Shown here piece by piece: positions 1 through 7,566 of a DNA stretch of 43,601 nucleotides. The notes beneath the pieces were generated by a model. It saw only the letters and a program-made list of their open reading frames with translations, had not been told where the DNA came from and did not search any database. Source of the stretch: a virus. The stretch lies in the IMG/VR virus record IMGVR_UViG_3300009285_003899, positions 1-43,601 of that record; one strand, given 5' to 3'. How positions within the stretch are numbered: position 1 is the first letter of the stretch; each line of letters starts with the position of its first letter. The translations under genes and the position numbers were made by a program.

Positions 1-32
1 TGTAGTATGTAGTAATTAGATGCTGATTACTG

Positions 33-44
33 GTAACATGTTAC
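33..44. repeat. 12-bp perfect palindrome near left end
   Basis: GTAACATGTTAC reads identically on both strands. Its core ACATGTTAC recurs at 99-107, just ahead of the -10 of the candidate late promoter, and a related CCACATGTTA lies at 43190-43199. This suggests a protein-binding site but no function can be assigned. A second short inverted repeat (GTTGCG, 5-nt loop, CGCAAC) lies at 61-77. Confidence 0.4.
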
Positions 45-80
45 TAGGGGAAGTGGTAACGTTGCGTGGACCGCAACTAC

Positions 81-110
81 TTGACATCCTACACCACCAC
101 ATGTTACACT
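81..110 (+). promoter_or_regulatory. candidate sigma70 promoter for the late operon
   Basis: The -35 is TTGACA (81-86) and the -10 is TACACT (105-110) with an 18-bp spacer. The -35 is perfect; the -10 matches 4 of 6. It lies about 100 bp upstream of the small terminase gene and faces it. A short inverted repeat (GGGGTG 124-129 with CACCCC 142-147) falls just after the predicted start at about 117, so the transcript would begin close to a hairpin. Confidence 0.45.
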
Positions 111-208
111 GTACTTGTAATGGGGGGTGCTGGGTAGCCTCCACCCCGACAAACCGGCCTGCTCCCTTCCCGGTCACCCCCCAATTCTCCAAGTAGTGAG
201 AGGATGTA

Positions 209-628
209 ATGGCAAAGCAGCAACCAAATATGAAAGTGACTGAAGATTTCAAGGAGTCCTTCCTCAACATGCTTGAGGTGCTCCCCAACATCACAGCCGT
301 ATGCCGCCTCCTGGGTGTATCCACCAAGAATTTGAGCAAACATCGCAAGGCGGACGCGGAGTTCGAGGCGGAAATAAAGGAGGCCGTTGAGCGCGGGTAT
401 GACATGCTGGAGGAAGAGGCGAGGAGAAGGGCTGTGGACGGGGTGCTGAAGCCGGTATTCTTCAAGGGAATGGAGTGTGGCCAAATCCGCGAGTATAGCG
501 ACCAACTTCTCGTGACGCTACTCAAGGGATACCGGCCTAAGAAGTTCAACCCTGGAGTGAAGATTGAAGGTGGTGACGGGCGGAAGGTGACAATGACGTT
601 CAATATTGGGGGGGACGATGCCTCCTAA
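209..628 (+). CDS. terS: terminase small subunit (putative)
   Basis: This 139-residue protein is the first gene of the late operon, directly ahead of the packaging genes. Residues 12-48 resemble the helix-turn-helix of phage small terminases ('NITAVCRLLGVSTKNLSKHRK'-like, with a Cys-Arg-Leu-Leu-Gly core). A central helical region rich in Glu and Arg follows, then a beta-rich C-terminus ending near 'VTMTFNIGG', typical for the segment that contacts the large subunit. Small terminase recognises the packaging site and presents phage DNA to the large subunit. A Shine-Dalgarno (GAGAGGATG) supports the ATG at 209. The assignment rests on fold pattern and position; the sequence itself is poorly conserved in this family. 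Confidence 0.75.
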   Translation: MAKQQPNMKVTEDFKESFLNMLEVLPNITAVCRLLGVSTKNLSKHRKADAEFEAEIKEAVERGYDMLEEEARRRAVDGVLKPVFFKGMECGQIREYSDQLLVTLLKGYRPKKFNPGVKIEGGDGRKVTMTFNIGGDDAS

Positions 629-860
629 GCCCATACAGCTTATAGAGTATCGGGAAGGGGTGCAGCGTACTCCCCAGGAAGCTATCGACTTTCTAAAGGA
701 GAGGGTGGATTCGGGGGAAGTCACTCACGTTATTCTCCTATATCGTAATGAGGATGCCGCAGGGTGGGTATTCGGAAGTCCCAAGCGGGACTACAAAAAT
801 AGTAGCATACTGTGGGATGCAATACAGTGGCTGAGGGAATTCACGGGGGGTGAAGAGTGA
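618..860 (+). CDS. conserved-type hypothetical protein
   Basis: This is an 80-residue soluble protein of unknown function. The ATG at 618 follows a G-rich ribosome binding run (607-614) and overlaps the end of the small terminase gene. Its stop overlaps the GTG of the next gene (GTGA), so translation is coupled through the packaging operon. The predicted fold is mixed alpha/beta with an N-terminal helix (EAIDFLKERVDSG) and a hydrophobic strand (VTHVILLYR). No motif is recognised. Confidence 0.65.
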   Translation: MPPKPIQLIEYREGVQRTPQEAIDFLKERVDSGEVTHVILLYRNEDAAGWVFGSPKRDYKNSSILWDAIQWLREFTGGEE

Positions 861-1393
861 GCAATCTCCTCATAGTCACGGGACAACCCCGCTCCGGAAC
901 CAGCCTCATGATGCGTATACTCCACGACTCCGGACTCCCCGTAGTGGCGGACGAGAAGCATTCATATGAGTGTGCGGCCACGGTCAATCTCCAGAGGGAT
1001 AACAAGTGGGTACTGGAGCTTCCCGATGGAGTGGCCATGAAGGTCCTCTACCCCCATGTAATGTACCTCCCCTCCACCATCTCTTATCGCATGATATGGA
1101 TGCACCGAAACCCCCGCGAACAGGCCAAATCCCAGCGCAAATTTGGGGGTCATTCGAGGCAATGGGTAGCCCCCCGCATAAAGTATATAGTGAAGGTGGA
1201 ACTGGCAGTCCCCCAAAGCCTCCACAAGATGGGGAATGATGTCCTCCGTGTATCCTTTGACGATATACTTCGGACTCACGATCTTGAGGAGTTGGCATTG
1301 TGGCTGCGGAACCCGGTTGAAGCAGGGGCTATAGCCTCCCGTAGCCCCAAGTCCTCCGGACTGCCCGTGGGGACTCTGGAGGTGGCCGTATGA
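857..1393 (+). CDS. small sulfotransferase-like P-loop protein
   Basis: This 178-residue protein is probably a cut-down PAPS-dependent sulfotransferase. Residues 8-17 (TGQPRSGTSL) match the 5'-phosphosulfate-binding loop, whose family form is P-K/R-S-G-T-T/S. Residues about 82-96 (MHRNPREQAKSQRKF) match the 3'-phosphate-binding segment of the R-x-P-x-x-x-x-S-x type. Sulfotransferases move sulfate from PAPS to hydroxyl or amine groups; the substrate here is unknown, with a cell-surface sugar, tRNA or virion component as possibilities. Translation starts at GTG 857, overlapping the previous stop, and the stop overlaps the terL start. Placement between the two terminase genes is odd for an enzyme of this type. 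Length is shorter than the usual 250-300 residues, so it may lack a full acceptor site. Confidence 0.6.
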   Translation: MSNLLIVTGQPRSGTSLMMRILHDSGLPVVADEKHSYECAATVNLQRDNKWVLELPDGVAMKVLYPHVMYLPSTISYRMIWMHRNPREQAKSQRKFGGHSRQWVAPRIKYIVKVELAVPQSLHKMGNDVLRVSFDDILRTHDLEELALWLRNPVEAGAIASRSPKSSGLPVGTLEVAV

Positions 1394-2835
1394 ACCTCAT
1401 CTATAATGCGGAGCCTACTCCAGCCAAATTCCACCTTGATGATTCCTTTTATCGTGGCATTCGAGGGCCTGTCCGATCCGGCAAATCCACCTGTTGCAGT
1501 GTGGAGATTATGAATCGGGCCAACAAGCAGCGGCCAGGGAGCGGCAACATTCGCCGCACTCGCTGGGGTGCCGTGCGGAATACGTACCGCGAGCTTGAGG
1601 ATACAACCCTTCGCACATGGCTTATGTGGTTCCCTGAGGATGTCTTTGGTTCCTTCAACCGTCGCACTATGACCCACACCCTCCAATTCAACGACGTGTA
1701 TATGGAGGTCATGTTCCGTGCTCTCGACCGTCCCGACGATGTGGCCAAGCTCCTATCCCTCGAATTGACCGGGGGCTGGATTAATGAGGCCAGGGAGGTC
1801 CCCAAAGTGATAGTGGACGTCCTTGGAGACCGTGTGGGTCAGTATCCCCCCAAAATGGACGAGGGGTGTACTTGGGGTGGGGTCTTCATGGATACCAACC
1901 CCCCGGACGAGGATCATTGGTGGTTCGATCTTGAGGCCAAACCTCCTGAAGGATGGCGCTTCTTCGTGCAGCCGGGTGCTCTCCGGGAGTTGAATGGTAA
2001 ATTTCTCCCCAACCCCAAAGCGGAGAATATACGCAACCTGAATGAGGGGCATGACTACTACCTCAAACGCAAAGAGGGGAAGAAGCTTAACTACATCCGG
2101 GTGTACTACTGCAACCAGTTTGGATTTGTGGAGGATGGGAAGCGGGTGCACCCCGACTATTCCGACGCCATTCACTGCGCACCTTCACCCCTCGTCCCTA
2201 GCCCCAATGATCCGGTGACTGTGGGCCTCGACTTTGGCCTCACTCCTGCTGCAGCCTTCTTCACTCGCCGTCCTAATGGCCAGTGGTGGCTGTTCCACGA
2301 AATTGCAACGGAAGTCATCGGCATCAAGAAATTCGCGGAGTTGCTACTCCTCCCCTACATACTCTCCAATCTCATGGATTATACCATTAACATTTGGGGG
2401 GATCCTTACGGCAACACTGGTAGTCAGAATGACGCTCGCACCCCGGTACAGATCCTGGATGCACTCCTGGACATTGCAGGGTTGAGTGTACAACTCCCCA
2501 ACGTGGACGGAGGACCCACAATTCGCCGGGAGGCCCTTAATGCCCCCCTCACCCGCATGATTGATGGGGAACCTGGGCTGCTGGTGGATCCCTCCTGCAA
2601 GGCTTTCCGCAAGGGGCTGTCCTCCAAGTACATATACAAGAGGGTGCAGGTGGTTGGGGATGAGAAGTTCCACGATAAGCCGGATAAGAATTTCTGGAGT
2701 CACGTGTGCGAAGCAGCGCAGCATGCCATGGTGGGAGCAGGAGAGGGGAAGGCTATAATCCGCAAACCGCACAGGGAGAGGACCCAACCCTCTATGAGGC
2801 AACACCGCAACAGCAACTCATGGATGGCAGCATGA
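1390..2835 (+). CDS. terL: terminase large subunit (packaging ATPase and nuclease)
   Basis: This 481-residue motor protein translocates DNA into the prohead and cuts it. The Walker A loop is residues 26-34 (GPVRSGKST). A Walker B-like segment (LLSLELTGGWINEARE) lies near 121-137 with the catalytic Glu. The C-terminal RNase H-type nuclease shows its acidic residues at VGLDFG (about 277-282), WGDPYG (about 336) and a later LLVDPS (about 398). The length fits P22/lambda-type large terminases. The ATG at 1390 overlaps the upstream TGA. This is a late protein working with the small subunit and portal. Confidence 0.92.
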   Translation: MNLIYNAEPTPAKFHLDDSFYRGIRGPVRSGKSTCCSVEIMNRANKQRPGSGNIRRTRWGAVRNTYRELEDTTLRTWLMWFPEDVFGSFNRRTMTHTLQFNDVYMEVMFRALDRPDDVAKLLSLELTGGWINEAREVPKVIVDVLGDRVGQYPPKMDEGCTWGGVFMDTNPPDEDHWWFDLEAKPPEGWRFFVQPGALRELNGKFLPNPKAENIRNLNEGHDYYLKRKEGKKLNYIRVYYCNQFGFVEDGKRVHPDYSDAIHCAPSPLVPSPNDPVTVGLDFGLTPAAAFFTRRPNGQWWLFHEIATEVIGIKKFAELLLLPYILSNLMDYTINIWGDPYGNTGSQNDARTPVQILDALLDIAGLSVQLPNVDGGPTIRREALNAPLTRMIDGEPGLLVDPSCKAFRKGLSSKYIYKRVQVVGDEKFHDKPDKNFWSHVCEAAQHAMVGAGEGKAIIRKPHRERTQPSMRQHRNSNSWMAA

Positions 2836-2842
2836 GGGGGGT

Positions 2843-2986
2843 ATGAAGATTGGTAAACGCAAACTGCGTATGTCTAACGGTAAAGTGCGCACATTCAAGT
2901 CTAAACGGGCACGGGACCGATTCGAGAGAGTAGCCCGCGCCATTAAGCACGGGTGGAAGCCTACAAGGAAGAGGAGAAAAAGATGA
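2843..2986 (+). CDS. small, very basic hypothetical protein
   Basis: This 47-residue ORF is dominated by Lys and Arg, including a basic N-terminus and a terminal run ending KRRKR. A helix (ARDRFERVARAIKHGW) is predicted in the middle. A G-rich ribosome binding run (GAGGGGGG) precedes ATG 2843, and the stop overlaps the ATG of the next gene (ATGA). Such a charge suggests nucleic acid binding, but no family is firmly recognised. It fills what would otherwise be a gap after terL. Confidence 0.6.
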   Translation: MKIGKRKLRMSNGKVRTFKSKRARDRFERVARAIKHGWKPTRKRRKR

Positions 2987-3459
2987 AAGCACTGTTGAGA
3001 ATAGTCACATTCGTACTGGTCATGTTTGTGGTCACGTCCACTTTTGCTGCAGGGACCATTGTTGCCGTCAAGGACGACTTCATTGCCTCCAATGTTCGCC
3101 GTGTGGAGTTCCTCTGTACTCACAGTGCTGCACCGGCTTTCAGTGTATCTGTAGACGCAACCACCTCCGGCCTGAGTATGCAACTTATAGGATGGAAAGT
3201 GGATTTCATTGAAGTGAAGCCTGGGGGTGTTGCCCCCACCACCGATACTGACCTTACCATCATCAATGACTTCGGGATGGACATCCTTGCCGGTCTTGGG
3301 GCAAACATAGTAGATGATGTGACTGCGAGAAGTACGTTTGCCTCCCTCGACGGTACTACATCATATGAATATCCCATAATGGGAACGCTGACCATGGCTA
3401 CTACAAATAACGCCGTGGCCAGCGCCACTTTCATTATACGGTTTAACCTATCAAGGTAG
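2983..3459 (+). CDS. exported beta-rich protein, possible virion component
   Basis: This 158-residue protein starts with a textbook Sec signal peptide: MKALLR, a hydrophobic core (IVTFVLVMFVV) and an A-x-A-type cleavage region (STFAAG). I chose ATG 2983, which is coupled to the upstream stop, over the in-frame GTG at 2953, because it places the charged end at residue 1. The mature part is Thr/Ala/Asp-rich with strand-like segments, resembling small phage structural proteins of unknown role. The signal peptide is unusual for a virion component; secretion to the periplasm of the infected cell is the alternative. Confidence 0.65.
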   Translation: MKALLRIVTFVLVMFVVTSTFAAGTIVAVKDDFIASNVRRVEFLCTHSAAPAFSVSVDATTSGLSMQLIGWKVDFIEVKPGGVAPTTDTDLTIINDFGMDILAGLGANIVDDVTARSTFASLDGTTSYEYPIMGTLTMATTNNAVASATFIIRFNLSR

Positions 3460-3467
3460 AGGTGGTT

Positions 3468-3824
3468 ATGGAATGCTCAGATCGGGAGTGCAAACAGGAA
3501 TTCAGAGAGTCGCTGAGGGAATTGCAGGAAGACCTTTACGGAGACGGACCGGAAGGGACCAGCGGAGTATATGGCGTCCTAAAGAAAAAGGTAAGTTGGC
3601 GAGTCTTAATATTGCTGGTAAGTCCATTCCTCGGAGTCATCGGGTACTTTGCGGCGTTTACTGTAACCCACGAGTCCAGAATGGCTAAAGTGGAAACGAC
3701 CGTTGCGAGGAATACGGAAGTAATACACAAATCGGTCAGCGACATTGAATCAATCCGGGAAGAAAGTCGCCGGACAGGAGAGAAAATATTGCATGCTATC
3801 CGGCAGTTGAAGGTGGTGGATTGA
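3468..3824 (+). CDS. membrane protein with coiled coil, candidate holin or lysis accessory
   Basis: The protein has 118 residues. An acidic N-terminal third is followed by one strong membrane segment (about residues 44-66, VLILLVSPFLGVIGYFAAF core) and a long heptad-rich tail (MAKVETTVARNTEVIHKSV onward). It sits directly upstream of the endolysin with the stop overlapping the endolysin ATG (TGATG), the usual place for a holin or lysis regulator. The single membrane helix with a periplasmic or cytoplasmic coiled coil is not a classical holin layout, so the role is inferred from context. ATG 3468 is preferred over GTG 3462 because GAGG lies 6 nt upstream. Confidence 0.6.
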   Translation: MECSDRECKQEFRESLRELQEDLYGDGPEGTSGVYGVLKKKVSWRVLILLVSPFLGVIGYFAAFTVTHESRMAKVETTVARNTEVIHKSVSDIESIREESRRTGEKILHAIRQLKVVD

Positions 3825-4126
3825 TGGCCGTTTGGCTCAAAATAGACGTCTGCGGGGACCTGCAGCCTATCGTAGCGAAGGCCAGGGGCAAGGTCGCTAA
3901 GGTATATCAGGATCACGGCGAGGACCTATACATTACGTCCAAACGTGAGGGTGTGCATGGCCTCGGATCCTTGCACCCGGAAGGTTGGGCATTCGATTTT
4001 CGCTACCCGGTGAGGCCGATTGATGGGCTTGTCGAAAAAATCAAAGCAGCACTTGGGCCAGACTTCGATGTCATCGCAGAAGGAGACCACCTGCATTGTG
4101 AGTACGACCCCAAGCATATGGTGTAA
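3824..4126 (+). CDS. endolysin, peptidase M15-type (L-Ala-D-Glu / D-Ala-D-Ala peptidase fold)
   Basis: This 100-residue protein carries the zinc-site pattern of M15 peptidases: SLHPEGWAFDFR (about residues 48-59) supplies the first His and the Asp of S-x-H-x(6)-D, and DHLHCEYD (about residues 87-94) supplies the H-x-H part with the last ligand. The family cleaves peptide cross-links of peptidoglycan, and phage members act as endolysins. It has no signal peptide, so it would need the membrane protein encoded just upstream to reach the wall. It is shorter than typical M15 endolysins (130-150 residues) but contains the full metal site. Confidence 0.8.
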   Translation: MAVWLKIDVCGDLQPIVAKARGKVAKVYQDHGEDLYITSKREGVHGLGSLHPEGWAFDFRYPVRPIDGLVEKIKAALGPDFDVIAEGDHLHCEYDPKHMV

Positions 4127-4211
4127 GTGCCCGATCTGCGGCGACCTGAAGCCCATGACCGAGCTGTGCGGCTGCTGGAAGATGGCAGAGGATAAGGTTA
4201 AAAAAAAATGA
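4098..4211 (+). CDS. possible tiny zinc-ribbon protein
   Basis: Translation from GTG 4098 gives about 37 residues with CKCPICGD and CGC, a pattern that could bind zinc, ending in a Lys-rich tail. It overlaps the end of the endolysin gene in another frame; AAGGAG lies 13 nt upstream, which is far. It is reported because it would fill 4127-4211 and its cysteines are not expected by chance, but it may be untranslated. A hairpin followed by a T-run on the - strand (about 4203-4236) is also present here. Confidence 0.3.
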   Translation: MSTTPSIWCKCPICGDLKPMTELCGCWKMAEDKVKKK

Positions 4212-4250
4212 ACCGCCGAGCGTGACTAACCGGGCGGGATGGAGGGGAGA

Positions 4251-4493
4251 GTGGCGACATACACGGTAATAGTTTTAGGACAATGCAGCGGCGGGGAGCA
4301 TATCTCGTTGCATCTTAAAAAAGATGGAGCGAATCTCAAGAAAATAGTTATTACCAAAACGGAGATTTTTCAGAATGAAACCAATCTTGAGGACGCCCTG
4401 ATTTTCTTTTTGCGTCAGGCTATTCGTGCGGCAGGGGCAACTACTTTAGCACAGGCAAAAACAGCGGTCGAATCCGCACAATGGGTGGTGTGA
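4251..4493 (+). CDS. hypothetical protein
   Basis: This is an 80-residue small alpha/beta protein starting MATYTVIVLG, with no recognisable family. I prefer GTG 4251 because GGAGG ends 5 nt upstream; ATG 4239 is an alternative that adds MEGR. Base composition begins to fall towards A+T here, matching the next gene. The stop is 1 nt from the following ATG, so both are probably translated together. Confidence 0.6.
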   Translation: MATYTVIVLGQCSGGEHISLHLKKDGANLKKIVITKTEIFQNETNLEDALIFFLRQAIRAAGATTLAQAKTAVESAQWVV

Positions 4494-4494
4494 T

Positions 4495-5601
4495 ATGGCA
4501 ATGAAAAAACTTTTACATGTACCAGGAATGCAGGCTGTAATTGCAAATGCATATACAACATTAGACGCAGAAAATGAACAAGTAGCACATTGCGGTTTTT
4601 GGGTTCCGGGGGATGGTGTTGCCAGAACAATTACACACATTTGCTGGAGTGTATTTTTAAAAACAACAAATGGCACAGTTACTTGTAGCCTTGAAACTAT
4701 TGATGCTGCAACAGGGCTTCCTGCCGGAGTAATTGCCGGAAAAACGGGAAATGAGGCGGTAACCGCCGCTGGGTATTTTGAAACGGCTTTAGGTGCATCC
4801 TACACTTTGCCTGCCGCTGGCGCATGGCTTGCGGTAACTTTTAAAATTGGTACTCCGGGGAATTTAGGTGTGTTTGAAGCCTTAATTTTACAGCAGAACA
4901 TTTTAAATGGGAATTGGGTCTGTGCAGATTTAGGAGGAGCTGGATGGGCAAAGAAAATAGGAGCGTCGACTTCCGCATTAAAAACTTCGACTGGGGAATA
5001 TATTCTACCTCTGGGAACAGGAGTTTTTGTTAGCAATTCATCCACAAGTATAAGCACAGTTCCTACAAATCCAAAATATGTTGGGAATAGAATAACTACT
5101 GAACAGGCGAGAAGAATCTCAGGGTTCATGCTTATTCGGATGGATACTGATGTTGATTATTCTGTAAAGTTGTGTGATGCGACCGGAACTGTTTTAAAAG
5201 GAGACGATGGAACAATAGACATGGCCGTTACTGTGGATTCTGAGTATAGAACGTCAACTTCAGCAAGTTTGATTTCTATGATACCATTTCCAAGCAAAAA
5301 AACATTAGCGGCAAATACGAATTATTACCTGATGTTTTTCCCTGAATCCGGTACAAATTTGGGTGTTTCTTTTGCAAATTATCCCACAGAAGCCATAATG
5401 AAACAAGGGGTTGAAATACCTGAAGACATAACCTTGCGTGCTGCGACAGCACCGGACGGATGGGATGGAGCAGAGGATATTACCGAAACAGCAACAAGGC
5501 TTTATGTTTTGCTGCCCGTGCTGGATGGCATCGACATTCCCACCGACGCAGAGGTCGCCCAAGCCGTTTGGGAATATGCTAATAGGGAGTTAACAGCTTA
5601 A
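4495..5601 (+). CDS. putative virion or host-interaction protein with C-terminal VWEYA-type motif
   Basis: This 368-residue protein is beta-rich with many Thr/Ala/Gly, no signal peptide and no enzyme motif. The middle resembles jelly-roll type phage tail proteins only in composition. The C-terminus (AEVAQAVWEYANRELTA) carries a motif that is repeated twice at the start of the next protein, linking the two. Base composition is clearly A+T-richer than the flanking packaging genes, suggesting later acquisition, as often seen for receptor-binding parts. A role in adsorption is an inference. Confidence 0.6.
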   Translation: MAMKKLLHVPGMQAVIANAYTTLDAENEQVAHCGFWVPGDGVARTITHICWSVFLKTTNGTVTCSLETIDAATGLPAGVIAGKTGNEAVTAAGYFETALGASYTLPAAGAWLAVTFKIGTPGNLGVFEALILQQNILNGNWVCADLGGAGWAKKIGASTSALKTSTGEYILPLGTGVFVSNSSTSISTVPTNPKYVGNRITTEQARRISGFMLIRMDTDVDYSVKLCDATGTVLKGDDGTIDMAVTVDSEYRTSTSASLISMIPFPSKKTLAANTNYYLMFFPESGTNLGVSFANYPTEAIMKQGVEIPEDITLRAATAPDGWDGAEDITETATRLYVLLPVLDGIDIPTDAEVAQAVWEYANRELTA

Positions 5602-6128
5602 TGTCGATCACGCCCGAATCCATAGCCCAGGCAGTTTGGGAGTACGGAACAAGGACGCTTGCAAGCGGGTCTCCTGCCGAGCCCACGAACAGGGCCGAGC
5701 AGTATGCCAAGGCGATATGGGAATATGCAACAAGGACGTTAACCGCCGGGGGGCTGTCGATTCCGGTTGCAGCCGCTTCAATCATATTCACATCCAAAGC
5801 TCTGACGGTCAATGCCCGCACAACTCTTGATATCGCTGCCGCCGCCATTGCCTACACGGCCAAAGCGCTGAAAGCAAACCAGTCCGTTCAGATTGCCAAA
5901 GCAGCAATCAGTTACACAGCCAAAGCGGTCTCAGTAAACATAAAAGTAACAATCGAGATCGTCAAGGCCGCGATTGCCTACACTTCAAAAATCTTCAAGG
6001 TCAACGAGATAATTCACATCGGAAAAGCTGCTATAAGATACGCAGCTAAAAGCCTTTCGGTAGCTGGCGGGAAATCGTTCATGCGCCGCATGTGGCCGAT
6101 CATTAAACTTTTACTTTTAAGGGGGTAG
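5601..6128 (+). CDS. repeat protein: VWEYA motifs plus degenerate KAAI-YTAKAL-VN repeats
   Basis: The protein has 175 residues. The N-terminus has two copies of the AQAVWEYGTRTL / AKAIWEYATRTL motif; a third copy ends the preceding protein. From about residue 55 it has five copies of a roughly 20-residue unit of the form AAI-x-YTAKAL-x-VN, with spacing suggesting a coiled or amphipathic repeat. The last 15 residues are basic and hydrophobic (MRRMWPIIKLLLLRG). It overlaps the previous stop by one base. Tail-fibre-associated or connector roles are possible; the sequence does not decide. Confidence 0.6.
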   Translation: MSITPESIAQAVWEYGTRTLASGSPAEPTNRAEQYAKAIWEYATRTLTAGGLSIPVAAASIIFTSKALTVNARTTLDIAAAAIAYTAKALKANQSVQIAKAAISYTAKAVSVNIKVTIEIVKAAIAYTSKIFKVNEIIHIGKAAIRYAAKSLSVAGGKSFMRRMWPIIKLLLLRG

Positions 6129-6130
6129 AT

Positions 6131-6412
6131 ATGTTTGAGTTCCTGACAAAGTTATTCCGCAGGGGAAAACGCACAGAGGAAAACGCAACAGCCAAAGCAG
6201 CTGGGCAACCGGTCTATGTAAATGCCACGGCTGGACCTGAGCGACGCCATCAGCGGGACCTAAACCGGATGAATCAAGCTGCCAGAAAGATGCGTGATAT
6301 GGAGGCAAAAGGGGTCGGTCCGGAGGATCCCACTTACCAGGCATGGTCTATCGAACATGCTAAGAGATCCACATCCGTGCGCGAATACAACCTCAAAAGG
6401 AGGACAAAGTAA
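6131..6412 (+). CDS. hypothetical small basic protein
   Basis: This 93-residue protein has a short amphipathic N-terminus (MFEFLTKLFRRGKR) followed by a charged helical region with many Arg, Lys and Glu. No domain is recognised. It lies between the repeat protein and a structural protein, separated by only 2 nt and 0 nt, and is presumably late-expressed with them. Confidence 0.6.
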   Translation: MFEFLTKLFRRGKRTEENATAKAAGQPVYVNATAGPERRHQRDLNRMNQAARKMRDMEAKGVGPEDPTYQAWSIEHAKRSTSVREYNLKRRTK

Positions 6413-6850
6413 ATGGCCTGGGCAATATTTCATACGTTTTTGGAAAAGCAGCATAACGGGGCTGCCGTTGATCTTAACACCGACGATTTGCGAGTAATGC
6501 TGGTAACAGATGTCCGCGCCCCGGTGCAGGCGACTGATACGAACATGGCAACTATCGACGATACCGAGGTCAGCGGGGACGGCTACACGGCAAAGGGGTA
6601 TGACCTCGCCACGCTTTCTGTTGCCCTTGCTGCCGGAGTCGTTACGTTCGACATCGAGGATGTCGTCTGGAGCCAGGCTGCCGGAGGGTTCACCACTGCG
6701 AGGTACGCAGTTTTGTATAAAAACACCGGCACGCCGGCAAACGACACCCCGATTGCCTATGCCGATCTTGGCGGCGACAAGGGTAATGTGGACGGGGATC
6801 TGACCTTGGAGATCGATGCGGACGGAGTGTTTACCGTAAGCCTCGTGTAA
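6413..6850 (+). CDS. phage structural protein (small beta-sandwich family)
   Basis: This 145-residue protein has the layout of a widespread group of phage virion proteins: an N-terminal FHTFLEKQHNGAAVDL region, a strand LRVMLVTD, a VSGDGYTAKGYDLA stretch, VVWSQA with TARYAVLYKNTG, then a final GDLTLEIDADGVFTVSL. In related phages these are found in virion preparations, often as head or neck decoration; the exact role is unknown. The start immediately follows the upstream stop, and AAGGAGG lies close upstream. Confidence 0.7.
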   Translation: MAWAIFHTFLEKQHNGAAVDLNTDDLRVMLVTDVRAPVQATDTNMATIDDTEVSGDGYTAKGYDLATLSVALAAGVVTFDIEDVVWSQAAGGFTTARYAVLYKNTGTPANDTPIAYADLGGDKGNVDGDLTLEIDADGVFTVSLV

Positions 6851-6862
6851 TGGAGGAGTAAT

Positions 6863-7174
6863 ATGGCACTAACTGTTGATAAATTAGGGTGGCCAGTGAA
6901 GGTTACGGGGACTACGGCCTTGGCAGAGACTGTATTCTCCTCGCAGGACACTTTATTTGGTAATCCCCTCATCAGTCACGTAGAGTGGCACAAGCCTACC
7001 ACCATCGGCCATAGACTGGTTATAAAGGAGGAGGGTACTGGTAGGGAACTCCTTGTATTCACCTGCGAGAAGGCAGATGAGTCGCAAATAAAGCCTCTCC
7101 TGAAGTCCGTGAAGGGGATAGTGATTGACGACATGGATTCAGGGGAAGTATACATATACCGTAGTCCGAGGTAA
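6863..7174 (+). CDS. hypothetical protein, probably structural
   Basis: This 103-residue protein has alternating strands and no signal peptide or motif. It is preceded by GGAGG (6852-6856) 6 nt before ATG 6863, and separated by 2 nt from the next gene. Its position between a structural protein and the portal suggests a minor virion component; the sequence alone gives no function. Confidence 0.6.
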   Translation: MALTVDKLGWPVKVTGTTALAETVFSSQDTLFGNPLISHVEWHKPTTIGHRLVIKEEGTGRELLVFTCEKADESQIKPLLKSVKGIVIDDMDSGEVYIYRSPR

Positions 7175-7176
7175 AT

Positions 7177-7566
7177 ATGGCTAAATTCGTTTCATACTTT
7201 GAATGTAAACTTCGGGAAGATACGGACGGCATTTGGGTCTGCAAACCGCTTATTTACGAGAGTGACATCCTCCAGCAGACTGTAATAGTCCCTGACGGAT
7301 TCGAGACCGACCTTGCCAGCGTTCCCAGGATTCCTTTGGTCTTTTGGTTTTGGGGAGGACGTTCCCACCGTGAGGGTGTATTGCACGACTACCTTTACCG
7401 CAAGGATAGCATTCCCGTAGTCGCCCGCGATGTGGCGGATCGTATATTCTATGAGGCCATGGCGTGCCGGGGGAAAAGCTGGAATGTGCGCTGGTTCATG
7501 TTCCTGGGGGTTCGCGTCGGGGGATGGACGGCATATCACAAGAGAAACGTGGAGGATAAACTATAA
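7177..7566 (+). CDS. DUF1353 family protein
   Basis: This 129-residue protein carries the pattern of the DUF1353 family common in phages: F-x-T-D-L-A-S-V-P-R (about residues 45-54), then EGVLHDYLYRK with a conserved His-Asp (about residues 71-81), a downstream RDVADRIFYEAM helix and a small hydrophobic C-terminus. The biochemical role of the family is not established, although the HDYLY element is conserved. ATG 7177 follows the previous stop by 2 nt and the stop overlaps the portal start by one base. Confidence 0.75.
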   Translation: MAKFVSYFECKLREDTDGIWVCKPLIYESDILQQTVIVPDGFETDLASVPRIPLVFWFWGGRSHREGVLHDYLYRKDSIPVVARDVADRIFYEAMACRGKSWNVRWFMFLGVRVGGWTAYHKRNVEDKL

